Source: Paenalcaligenes sp021793095 (GTDB taxonomy: Bacteria > Pseudomonadota > Gammaproteobacteria > Burkholderiales > Burkholderiaceae_B). Taken from it: a stretch of 27,502 bases of DNA. The stretch spans positions 1-27,502 of the forward strand of contig DAHVQS010000021.1 in NCBI GenBank assembly GCA_027317645.1. The letters run 5' to 3'. Below, one piece after another: positions 15,444-22,962 of the stretch. A program made the position numbers and the translations under genes. The notes below the pieces were generated by a model, which worked only from the letters and a program-made list of their open reading frames with translations, searched no databases and was not told where the DNA came from. Numbering within the stretch: position 1 is the stretch's first letter; every line of letters starts with the position of its first letter.

Positions 15444-17372
15444 TTATTGGGACATATTTTGCATCAACAGACTGTTTAAGCGTTGGACAAAACGAGCAGG
15501 CTCTTTGAGCTGAGCGCCCTCAGCCAGCATGGCTTGATCCAGTAATAATTCAGCCCATTCATCAAAACGATCACCCTCAATTTTTTCAATGTGTTCAATC
15601 AAGGAGTGCTCAGGATTGATTTCCAAAATAGGCGTCACTGTAGGGGCCTCTTGACCCGCAGCCTCGAGCAAACGCAAAAAGTGCGGACTCATTTCCCCTT
15701 CGTCGACCACCACACATGCCGGAGAATCCACCAAACGCATGGTCACACGCACCTCTTTGACGGCCTCACCCAAGCTCTTTTGCAAACGCTCGACCAAGGG
15801 CTGGTAACGCTCGGCCACCTCGGCATGTTGTTTTTTCTCTTCCTCGTCGGCCAGCTCATCCAGATCGACGCCCCCCTTGGCAACAGACACCAAGGATTTC
15901 TCATCGAAATCAGTCAAGAAAGACAGCATCCACTCATCGATGCGATCCGAGAGCAAGAGCACCTCTATACCTTTTTTGCGGAACACCTCGAGGTGTGGGC
16001 TATTGGCTGCTGCCTCGTAGGTATCTGCGGCCACATAATAAATATGCTTTTGCCCCTCTTTCATGCGACTGACATAGTCATCTAGTGACACATCTTGGAC
16101 GGCGCTGTCATTATGGGTAGAGGCAAAACGTAATAGCTTGGCAATGCGCTCGCGATTACCGGGATCTTCGCCCGTGCCTTCTTTGAGGACTTGGCCAAAC
16201 TGAGTCCAAAACTGAGCGTAAGCCTCTTTATCGTCTTTGGCCAAATCTGCCAACATGGACAAGACACGACGAGCACAACCCTCGCGAATAGAACGCACAT
16301 CACGGCTTTCTTGGAGGATTTCACGCGACACGTTGAGCGGCAGATCGCTGGAATCCACCACCCCACGCACAAAACGCAGATACCCGGGCAATAGCTGTTG
16401 GGCATCATCCATGATAAAGACGCGTTTCACATAGAGCTTGAGCCCGTGTTTGGCATCACGATCCCACAAATCAAATGGAGCACGCTTGGGGATGTACAGC
16501 AATTGCGTGTACTCGCTGCGCCCCTCAACGCGGTTGTGTGTCCAGGTCAGGGGATCATCATAGTCATGAGCAATGTGCTTATAGAACTCGATGTATTGCT
16601 CATCAGAGATTTCGTTGCGCGGGCGCGTCCAAAGTGCACTGGCCTGGTTAACGGTCTCCCAGTCATCGGTTTTTTTCTGCTCTTTGGCCTCATCATCCCA
16701 CTCTTCGGTGCGCATTTGTACGGGGATAGAGATATGGTCAGAATAACGACGCAGGATCTCGCGCAATCGCCAGCCCTCAAGGAACTCGTCCTCATCCTCG
16801 CGCAAATGCAAAGTGATGGTCGTCCCACGCCCTGCCTTTTCTGCGGACTCGATGGTGTACTCACCCTCGCCTGCTGAGGTCCACAAGGCCGCCTGATCCT
16901 CGGGCAGACCCGCGCGGCGACTGAGCACAGACACCTTGTCAGCCACAATAAAGGAGGAGTAAAAGCCAACCCCAAATTGCCCGATCAAGTGGGCATCCTT
17001 TTTCTTGTCACCGGTCAATTGCCCCAAGAACTCTTTGGTCCCCGAACGGGCAATGGTCCCAAGGTTAGCAATGAGCTCGTCGTAGGACATCCCAATACCA
17101 TTGTCATCAATGGTCAGCGTGCGCGCCTCTTTGTCATAGTCAATACGGACGCGCATATCAGGATCACCTGCGAGCAGTTCAGGCTGATCGATGGCCTCAA
17201 AGCGTAATTTATCGCAGGCATCCGAGGCATTAGAAACCAGCTCGCGTAGGAAAATCTCTTTGTTACTGTAAAGAGAGTGAATCATCAAATGCAGCAGTTG
17301 CTTGACCTCGGTCTGAAAACCCCGAGTCTGAGTGTCTTTTTGTGCTGTTGCAGAGGTATCGTTCTGACTCAT
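15444..17372 (-). CDS. htpG: Molecular chaperone HtpG (Hsp90)
   Basis: Cytoplasmic ATP-dependent Hsp90 chaperone. The 642-residue protein has the GHKL ATPase domain (about 15-240) with NASDACDKL from N48, DDNGIGM near 89-95 and GQFGVGFYSSF near 131-141. A middle domain (RGVVDSSDLPLNVSREILQ) and a C-terminal dimerisation domain end at LNSLLMQNMSQ. Length and motifs are typical. It is preceded by a classical sigma-32 promoter and followed by a strong terminator, so it is a single-gene heat-shock unit. It is divergent from rtcB. Confidence 0.98.
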   Translation of the reverse strand: MSQNDTSATAQKDTQTRGFQTEVKQLLHLMIHSLYSNKEIFLRELVSNASDACDKLRFEAIDQPELLAGDPDMRVRIDYDKEARTLTIDDNGIGMSYDELIANLGTIARSGTKEFLGQLTGDKKKDAHLIGQFGVGFYSSFIVADKVSVLSRRAGLPEDQAALWTSAGEGEYTIESAEKAGRGTTITLHLREDEDEFLEGWRLREILRRYSDHISIPVQMRTEEWDDEAKEQKKTDDWETVNQASALWTRPRNEISDEQYIEFYKHIAHDYDDPLTWTHNRVEGRSEYTQLLYIPKRAPFDLWDRDAKHGLKLYVKRVFIMDDAQQLLPGYLRFVRGVVDSSDLPLNVSREILQESRDVRSIREGCARRVLSMLADLAKDDKEAYAQFWTQFGQVLKEGTGEDPGNRERIAKLLRFASTHNDSAVQDVSLDDYVSRMKEGQKHIYYVAADTYEAAANSPHLEVFRKKGIEVLLLSDRIDEWMLSFLTDFDEKSLVSVAKGGVDLDELADEEEKKQHAEVAERYQPLVERLQKSLGEAVKEVRVTMRLVDSPACVVVDEGEMSPHFLRLLEAAGQEAPTVTPILEINPEHSLIEHIEKIEGDRFDEWAELLLDQAMLAEGAQLKEPARFVQRLNSLLMQNMSQ

Positions 17373-17419
17373 AGCAAATAAACCAAAATGAAAAATAAAC
17401 AGAATTGAGTTATCTTAAT

Positions 17420-17448
17420 AGATAGGGGTTTAACTACAAATTTCAAGC
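17420..17448 (-). promoter_or_regulatory. Sigma-32 heat-shock promoter of htpG
   Basis: The minus strand reads GCTTGAAA (17448-17441), a 12-base spacer, then CCCCTATCT (17428-17420). This is close to the RpoH consensus CTTGAAA-N11-16-CCCCATnT and lies about 48 bases upstream of the htpG ATG. Confidence 0.85.
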
Positions 17449-17561
17449 GCGCCCCGCCTTTCTCCTTCAATTTCCTCAAAAAAACATCAACAATCACCGC
17501 CGCACCGCGCGGCATAGACAGACTCGTCTTTTATCAACGCTTTATTGTTTTTTCCAACTCG

Positions 17562-18746
17562 ATGAAACAAGTTATCCAAAAAGAGAACCACCGTCCCATT
17601 AAAATCTGGACGGATGATATTGATCCCGCTGCTCTCGATCAGCTGCGCAATGTCTCTACACTGCCCTTTGTACACCCCCACGGCGTGGTGGCCATGCCGG
17701 ATGTACACGTGGGCATTGGCGCGACTGTTGGCAGTGTGATTGCTACCGACAGCGCCGTGATTCCTGCGGCTGTGGGTGTGGACATTGGCTGCGGGATCAA
17801 CGCCGTGCGCTTATCGCTAAAAGCAGATGACCTGCCTGACAACCTCGCCCCTATTCGCAATCAAATCGAGCATAGCGTGCCCTTGGGCCCTGGCGGACGT
17901 CATAAACAAAAAAACATGCCCGACTTTGATCTGGACTTGGCCAATCGCCTCAAAGACATCACCCGCAAGCACCCTCGTTTAGAACGCCGCGACGTACAAA
18001 GGCAAATTGGGACCTTGGGTTCTGGCAACCACTTTATAGAAATCTGCCTCGATGAAAACCAAGAGGTCTGGGTGATGCTGCACTCAGGCTCGCGTGGCAT
18101 TGGTAACCTCATTGGCCGCTACTTTATTGGACGCGCCAAACGCCATATGGAAGATCTGGGCATCCAGCTCCCCGATCAAGATTTGGCCTACCTGCCCGAC
18201 AACACTCAAGACTTTCACGATTATGTTGAGGCCGTGCAATGGGCACAAGACTACGCCTTTGAAAACCGCCGGGTCATGATGGATCGCACCCTGGCTGCCA
18301 TGCGCCGCCACATCAAAACACCGTTTACGATCACCAAAGAGGCCATCAACTGCCACCACAACTACGTGGAGCAAGAAGAGCACTTTGGAAAAAAACTCTG
18401 GGTCACACGCAAAGGCGCCATTCGCGCCCAACAAGGTGATTTGGGGGTGATCCCAGGCAGCATGGGCCAACGCAGCTACATCGTACGTGGCAAGGGCAAT
18501 CTAGACTCCTATTGCTCATGCGCACACGGCGCCGGCCGCCAATTTAGCCGTCGGGCCGCACGTGAACGGTTTACTGTAGAAGACCTCCGCGCACAAACAG
18601 ACGGCATTGAATGCCGCAAAGATGCCGGGGTATTGGATGAAATCCCCAGCGCCTATAAAGATATTGATGAGGTCATGGAAAACCAAAAAGATTTAGTTGA
18701 GGTACTGCATACACTGCGGCAAATCGTCAACGTTAAGGGCAATTAA
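17562..18746 (+). CDS. rtcB: RNA-splicing ligase RtcB
   Basis: Mn2+- and GTP-dependent ligase that joins RNA 2',3'-cyclic phosphate or 3'-phosphate to 5'-OH ends, used for RNA repair in bacteria. The 394-residue protein has DIGCGI with D74 and C77, GSGNHFIE at 153-160, HSGSRG from H174, HHNY near 265-268, GSMG and the CAHGAGR guanylylation motif with H322. It is slightly shorter than E. coli RtcB (about 408). No rtcA cyclase or rtcR activator gene is adjacent, so it stands alone. No Shine-Dalgarno is evident before the ATG, but the N-terminus IKIWTDDIDPAALDQL matches the family. Confidence 0.96.
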   Translation: MKQVIQKENHRPIKIWTDDIDPAALDQLRNVSTLPFVHPHGVVAMPDVHVGIGATVGSVIATDSAVIPAAVGVDIGCGINAVRLSLKADDLPDNLAPIRNQIEHSVPLGPGGRHKQKNMPDFDLDLANRLKDITRKHPRLERRDVQRQIGTLGSGNHFIEICLDENQEVWVMLHSGSRGIGNLIGRYFIGRAKRHMEDLGIQLPDQDLAYLPDNTQDFHDYVEAVQWAQDYAFENRRVMMDRTLAAMRRHIKTPFTITKEAINCHHNYVEQEEHFGKKLWVTRKGAIRAQQGDLGVIPGSMGQRSYIVRGKGNLDSYCSCAHGAGRQFSRRAARERFTVEDLRAQTDGIECRKDAGVLDEIPSAYKDIDEVMENQKDLVEVLHTLRQIVNVKGN

Positions 18747-18810
18747 CCTTGATTCTCAAACTGCTTCAGCCCATGAAGCTTTGGCCAACCTCGAGGCCTA
18801 CCTTCATGGC

Positions 18811-18839
18811 TGGACTTTGCCAAAAAGATTATTTATAGT
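18811..18839 (+). promoter_or_regulatory. Candidate promoter of the inositol operon
   Basis: TGGACT (18811-18816), a 17-base spacer and TATAGT (18834-18839) match sigma-70 at 4/6 and 5/6. Transcription would begin near 18846 and give a leader of about 300 nt. Confidence 0.4.
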
Positions 18840-18925
18840 AACTAGTTAAGGCAAAAAGTAATAAACGCACAAGCTAAACGCATGCGGCTGTCTCGTCGTT
18901 TTGCTGCCTTGACCTTCTCTATTTC

Positions 18926-19113
18926 CGGCAGGCCTGTTGTTTCCAACACTTCTTTTCTGGCCTGCTGATACAACACCGTTTTAGCTATCGTATTTGGTCG
19001 GTAAACTTTCGACCGTTTGGCACCAGAGGCACTTACGGCAAACTGCCCGAGCGCTCATAGCCTGGCTGCAGATTGCCTGCCTGCGTGTTGTCGATGGCTC
19101 AAAGTCTGCCGTA
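18926..19113 (+). promoter_or_regulatory. Structured leader RNA candidate upstream of ino1
   Basis: GCAGGCC (18928-18934) pairs with GGCCTGC (18959-18965), extended by one G-U and one C-G pair, and encloses a TGTTG/CAACA hairpin (18935-18948). GGTCG (18996-19000) pairs with CGACC (19010-19014). TACGGCA (19034-19040) can pair long-range with TGCCGTA (19107-19113). GGCAGGC (18927-18933) can alternatively pair with GCCTGCC (19075-19081), which would break the first stem. I do not recognise a known riboswitch class. Confidence 0.45.
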
Positions 19114-19146
19114 CCAGTCTTATGAACCATTCATTATGGAGGTCAT

Positions 19147-20262
19147 ATGAAACCTATCAATATTGCCATTGTTGGTTTAGGTAACTGTGCCAGTTCCCTC
19201 ATTCAGGGCCTTCATTACTATCGAGACAAGGCCCCTGAAGAGGTCATCGGCCTCATGCACTGGGATATTGCTGGCTACACCCCCAGCGATATCCGGGTCA
19301 GTGCGGCCTTTGACATCGATGCCCGCAAAGTTGGCAAGGATGTCCATGAAGCCATTTTTGCCGAGCCAAACTGCACCACTGTATTCCAGGCGGAACTACC
19401 GCCCAGTGGGGTAAAGGTACAAATGGGTCCCATCATGGACGGGTATGCCGACCATATGGCTGAGCACCCACAGCATCTCAGCTTTCAGCCGGCCTCGATA
19501 ACGCCTTTGAGCAAAGAGGAAATCATTCAAGAGCTGCGCGATAGCGCAACGGATGTCATGCTCAATTACTTACCCGTCGGCTCCGAACAAGCCAGCCGCT
19601 TTTATGCCGCGTGCGCCCTTGAGGCCGGAGTCGCATTTGTCAACTGTATCCCCGTCTTTATTGCCAGCGACCCCGAATGGGCGGCCAAGTTCACCGCGCG
19701 CAATCTTCCTATCATTGGTGATGATATCAAGGCCCAATTGGGGGCAACCATTACCCATCGCGTGCTGACCGATTTATTTGCCCGCCGCGGGGTTAAACTC
19801 GAGCGCACTTATCAGCTCAACACCGGTGGTAACACGGACTTCATGAATATGCTCAACCACCACCGCCTCGAGTCTAAAAAGCAATCCAAAACCGAGGCAG
19901 TACAGGCCGTCACCGCCAAACGCCTTGATGACGAGCAGATTCATGTCGGCCCCTCTGACTACATCCCTTGGCAAAAGGACAACAAAGTCTGTTTCCTGCG
20001 CATGGAGGGCAAGCTCTTTGGTGATGTCCCCATGGATCTGGAGCTACGCCTTTCGGTAGAAGACGCACCCAACTCAGCTGGGGTCGCCATCGACATGATT
20101 CGCTGTGCCAAGCTCGCTCTGGATCAAGGTAAAGGTGGCGTTATCAAGGGCGCTTCAGCTTATTTCTGCAAGCATCCCCCCCGGCAAATGACCGATGATG
20201 AGGCCTTTCACGAGGTAGAGCGCTTTATTGAAACTGCCAAAGAAAATCTCGTCGTCGCCTAA
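19147..20262 (+). CDS. ino1: Inositol-3-phosphate synthase
   Basis: NAD-dependent isomerase/cyclase turning glucose 6-phosphate into 1D-myo-inositol 3-phosphate (= L-myo-inositol 1-phosphate), the entry step of inositol synthesis. The 371-residue protein is of the short actinobacterial/archaeal/thermophile type. It has the NAD loop IVGLGNCASSL (8-18), LNYLPVGSEQASRFYA, the LNTGGNTDF motif at 224-232, IPWQKDNKVCFLRMEG and SAGVAIDMIRCAKLALD. GGAGG stands 4 bases before the ATG. It is followed 68 bases later by a fused cytidylyltransferase/CDP-alcohol transferase, so the product is almost certainly passed on as activated inositol. A long hairpin-rich leader precedes it. Confidence 0.95.
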   Translation: MKPINIAIVGLGNCASSLIQGLHYYRDKAPEEVIGLMHWDIAGYTPSDIRVSAAFDIDARKVGKDVHEAIFAEPNCTTVFQAELPPSGVKVQMGPIMDGYADHMAEHPQHLSFQPASITPLSKEEIIQELRDSATDVMLNYLPVGSEQASRFYAACALEAGVAFVNCIPVFIASDPEWAAKFTARNLPIIGDDIKAQLGATITHRVLTDLFARRGVKLERTYQLNTGGNTDFMNMLNHHRLESKKQSKTEAVQAVTAKRLDDEQIHVGPSDYIPWQKDNKVCFLRMEGKLFGDVPMDLELRLSVEDAPNSAGVAIDMIRCAKLALDQGKGGVIKGASAYFCKHPPRQMTDDEAFHEVERFIETAKENLVVA

Positions 20263-20291
20263 CCTGCTTCTTCGGGCAGGATCCCCTGCCC
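20263..20291 (+). promoter_or_regulatory. Competing hairpins between ino1 and the fusion gene
   Basis: GGGCAGG (20274-20280) pairs with CCTGCCC (20285-20291) around ATCC; CCTGC (20263-20267) can pair with the same GCAGG instead. The hairpin starts one base after the ino1 stop and could tune expression of the second gene or protect the ino1 message. Confidence 0.5.
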
Positions 20292-20330
20292 GGTGCTTTC
20301 CCTTCCTGTCCTGCATGACAAGGAGTCGCT

Positions 20331-21659
20331 ATGCAAATTGTGATTCTGGCGGCCGGCCGGGGGAGCCGCTTGGCACAACTGGGCCCGGCCAAGCCGCTTG
20401 TTCCTGTACTTGGCCTACCCCTGTTAGAGCATAACCTGCGCCAATGTCTACGCTTGGAGCCGCGAGAAATACTGATAGTTGTTGGCCACGCTGCTGAAGC
20501 TATCAAAAACTGGCTTAAGCTCTGGCAACAACAAAACCGCCTTCGGGCTGACATACGCTGCCTCTTCAATCCCGACTGGGAGCGCTATGACAATGGTCAC
20601 TCCCTGTCCTGTGCCGCACCACATATCAATGGCCCCTTCTTACTGCTGATGGCCGACCATCTGTACAGCCAAGAGCTACTGAACACTTTGTGCGCCCAAA
20701 CACCTCCCGCACAAGGGGCTTGTCTGGCAGTTGATACTCGTTTGCACCGCGCAGAAATTGACCCGACAGACGCTACCAAAGTAGCCCTGGGCCCTCGGCA
20801 TTTGGTGCGCAGCCTGAGCAAAGAACTAACCCACTACCAGGGCATTGATTGCGGTGCCTTTTATTGCCAACCCGAAGTCGCCGAATTCAGTCTGCGCCTT
20901 GACCCTGAAGACAGCAGCAGGCTTAGCCAAATCATGCAGCAATTAGCCGATCAGCAGCGCCTGCAAGCGGTATTGCATCGCCATTATTGGCAAGACATTG
21001 ACACCCCTGCAGACCGCACCCGAGCCGAACAGGCCTTGCTGCGCCATGCCAGCCAGAAAAACAGCGACGGACCCATTGCGCGCTGGTTAAATCGCCCGGT
21101 GTCACAACTGCTGAGCCGCTACTTTATTCGTTGGCGCTGGAGCCCAAACAGTATTTCTTTGCTGGCATTTATCATTGCCCTACTGGGCGCCCTGTGCCTA
21201 GCGCAACCCCAGTACCACTGGTTGGCTACAGGCGGCATTCTGGTCCAACTGGCCTCAATTGTGGATGGCTCGGATGGAGAAGTCGCCCGGGTGCAGCACC
21301 GCAGCTCGGCCTACGGCGGCTGGTTTGATGCCCTGCTCGATCGCTACGCCGATATTGCCGTACTCTCGGCCCTGACCTGGCATGTGATAAATCACCACGA
21401 TCCCATCTGGATGTGGCTAGGAATAAGCGCCATCGCAGGCAGCTTTGTCTCGAGCTACAGCGCTCACAAAGCCGATCAGCGCCTCGGTTTTAAACCCCTG
21501 CGCATTGGTCGCGACCTGCGCTGCTTTATCATTGCTCTTAGCGCCCTGTGCGCCCAACCCCTGTGGGGCCTGGGCCTGATTAGCTTGATAATGAATCTCA
21601 CCGTTCTTTATCGGATGTACCTGCTCTATCCCGGCAAGCACACGGCAAACACCCCATGA
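20331..21659 (+). CDS. Bifunctional inositol-phosphate cytidylyltransferase / DIPP synthase
   Basis: A 442-residue fusion. Residues 1-235 are a nucleotidyltransferase with LAAGRGSRLAQLGPAKPL (6-23) and MADH (107-110), like CTP:inositol-1-phosphate cytidylyltransferase. Residues 250-435 are a membrane CDP-alcohol phosphotransferase with about five or six helices and a perfect signature: D312, D315-G316, A319-R320, G329, D333 and D337. In thermophiles this architecture makes CDP-inositol and joins it to inositol phosphate, giving di-myo-inositol phosphate phosphate; a phosphatase then yields DIP. The ino1 neighbour supplies the substrate. AGGAG lies 6 bases before the ATG. The final acceptor is uncertain: a lipid or other alcohol is possible. 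No phosphatase gene is in the window. Confidence 0.85.
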   Translation: MQIVILAAGRGSRLAQLGPAKPLVPVLGLPLLEHNLRQCLRLEPREILIVVGHAAEAIKNWLKLWQQQNRLRADIRCLFNPDWERYDNGHSLSCAAPHINGPFLLLMADHLYSQELLNTLCAQTPPAQGACLAVDTRLHRAEIDPTDATKVALGPRHLVRSLSKELTHYQGIDCGAFYCQPEVAEFSLRLDPEDSSRLSQIMQQLADQQRLQAVLHRHYWQDIDTPADRTRAEQALLRHASQKNSDGPIARWLNRPVSQLLSRYFIRWRWSPNSISLLAFIIALLGALCLAQPQYHWLATGGILVQLASIVDGSDGEVARVQHRSSAYGGWFDALLDRYADIAVLSALTWHVINHHDPIWMWLGISAIAGSFVSSYSAHKADQRLGFKPLRIGRDLRCFIIALSALCAQPLWGLGLISLIMNLTVLYRMYLLYPGKHTANTP

Positions 21660-21754
21660 CAACATCGGCAAATGCGGCCTTAAATCCTCGTGGCCAGCCC
21701 CACGCTCGCCCCTCAAGAAAGAGGACTACGACCCTGTCAGGAGAACAACAAAAC

Positions 21755-21780
21755 AAGAGGAAAAACCTCTTTTCTTTTTT
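21755..21780 (+). terminator. Intrinsic terminator of the inositol operon
   Basis: AAGAGG (21755-21760) pairs with CCTCTT (21766-21771) around five A residues and is followed by TTCTTTTTTTT. The T-run merges into the upstream part of the tRNA-Leu promoter. Confidence 0.75.
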
Positions 21781-21792
21781 TTGGTTATGCCG

Positions 21793-21798
21793 TATAAT
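21793..21798 (+). promoter_or_regulatory. -10 box of the tRNA-Leu promoter
   Basis: A perfect TATAAT lies 18 bases before the mature tRNA 5' end. A -35 box at the normal distance would fall inside the T-run of the preceding terminator and is poor. Confidence 0.5.
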
Positions 21799-21816
21799 AA
21801 TTTCCTTTGAGCGTTA

Positions 21817-21901
21817 GCCCGAGTGGTGGAATTGGTAGACGCGTCGGACTCAAAATCCGATCCCGCAAGGGGTGCCGGTTCGATTCCGGCCTCGGGCACC
21901 A
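21817..21901 (+). tRNA. tRNA-Leu (anticodon CAA)
   Basis: An 85-nt class II tRNA. The acceptor GCCCGAG pairs with CTCGGGC and is followed by A and an encoded CCA. The anticodon stem TCGGA/TCCGA holds loop CTCAAAA (anticodon CAA), the long variable arm reads TCCCGCAAGGGG, and the T-arm is GCCGGTTCGATTCCGGC. A CCCTTTTTC run directly after the CCA may help end transcription. Confidence 0.97.
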
Positions 21902-21950
21902 CCCTTTTTCTTAGCGAAACATCGCGCACGCCTTCTCTAGGCAATCCCGC

Positions 21951-22943
21951 TTATTCATCACGCCAGCGGGCTTTTATTTCCATAAACTCAGGTAAACACT
22001 GCGCCAAGACCGCAACCACCTCGGGGTCAAAGTGCTGGCCGCTTTGCGCGTAGATGTAGTCCACTGCCTTTTCAATGGGCCAAGCTTCCTTATAAGGACG
22101 GACACTGGTCAAGGCATCAAAAACATCCGCCAAGGTGACAATGCGTACCTCATGAGGGATCTCTGTGCCCGCTAGCCCATCTGGGTAGCCTGTACCATCC
22201 CATTTTTCATGATGACTGCGTGCGATGCGTGCAGCCAACTGGAGCAGTCGTGAGGGCTGCTTTCCTAAAATACGTTCCCCGATGAGGGTGTGGTTGCGCA
22301 TGATGGCCCACTCTTCCTCGTTGAGCTTTCCTGGTTTGAGCAGCACCGCATCTGGGATGCCTATTTTGCCCACATCATGCATGGGTGCCGCATGGAATAG
22401 CAAATCTGCCGCCGCATCATCATAGCCCAAGGCCTTGGCGAGGACGCGACAATAATGACTCATGCGTAAAATATGCATGCCGGTTTCGTTGTCTTTGTAC
22501 TCAGCGGCAACGCCTAAGCTCTGGATGATACTCAGGCGGGATTCGATGACCTCTTCGGTACGTACCAGTGATAAATGCGTGCGCACCCTTGCTCGGACAA
22601 TAGGCGGACTAAAGGGCTTATTAACATAGTCCACCGCTCCTATTTCCAACCCGCGCTGTTCATTGGCGTAATCATTGAGTGCGGTGACAAAAATCACCGG
22701 TATACGGCGCGTCGATGCATCATTTTTTAGACGGGTGCAGACCTCGTATCCATCTAATTCGGGCATCATCACGTCGAGCAAAATCAGGTCTGGTTGCTTT
22801 TCAGCTGCCAATTTCAGTGCTGTCTTACCCTCCTTGGCAAAAAGCAAGTGATACTCATCCTGCAACGTATGACGCAGTACATGTAGGTTGGTGGGCTCAT
22901 CATCAACCAACAACAAAGTTGGGCGTGTATCCAGTTTAATCAT
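21951..22943 (-). CDS. Response regulator with HD-GYP c-di-GMP phosphodiesterase domain
   Basis: A 330-residue two-domain regulator starting at the ATG at 22943, with an AGGA site upstream; a longer open frame to 23021 runs into the kinase gene. The receiver domain (8-125) has acidic DD at 14-15, phospho-acceptor D57 (LLDVMMPELDG) and K109. The HD-GYP domain (about 140-330) keeps its metal ligands: H157 region, H189-D190 (HDVGKIGIPD), H218, HH at 244-245 and the GYP signature at 252-254 (WDGTGYPDG). It should therefore hydrolyse cyclic di-GMP. It lies 19 bases downstream of the hybrid kinase gene, its probable partner, in one transcript. Confidence 0.94.
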   Translation of the reverse strand: MIKLDTRPTLLLVDDEPTNLHVLRHTLQDEYHLLFAKEGKTALKLAAEKQPDLILLDVMMPELDGYEVCTRLKNDASTRRIPVIFVTALNDYANEQRGLEIGAVDYVNKPFSPPIVRARVRTHLSLVRTEEVIESRLSIIQSLGVAAEYKDNETGMHILRMSHYCRVLAKALGYDDAAADLLFHAAPMHDVGKIGIPDAVLLKPGKLNEEEWAIMRNHTLIGERILGKQPSRLLQLAARIARSHHEKWDGTGYPDGLAGTEIPHEVRIVTLADVFDALTSVRPYKEAWPIEKAVDYIYAQSGQHFDPEVVAVLAQCLPEFMEIKARWRDE

Positions 22944-22962
22944 TATTTTATTTGGTCCTGCT

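Larger units (their letters stand above)
18747..19146 (+). other. 400-base gene-free region: rtcB end and inositol operon leader
   Basis: No convincing gene is present. From left to right it holds an inverted repeat CAGCC(C)ATGAAG (18767-18778) / CTTCATGGCTG (18802-18812), which could end rtcB; a candidate promoter at 18811-18839; a TAACTAGTTA palindrome (18839-18848); and then about 300 bases of inverted-repeat-rich sequence up to the inositol-phosphate synthase start, which has GGAGG 4 bases before its ATG. A 28-codon frame at 18882-18968 has no ribosome binding site. Confidence 0.7.

Noticed and set aside
18882..18968. 28-codon open frame in the ino1 leader
   Set aside because: No ribosome binding site, no residue bias, and it overlaps strong RNA stems; probably chance.
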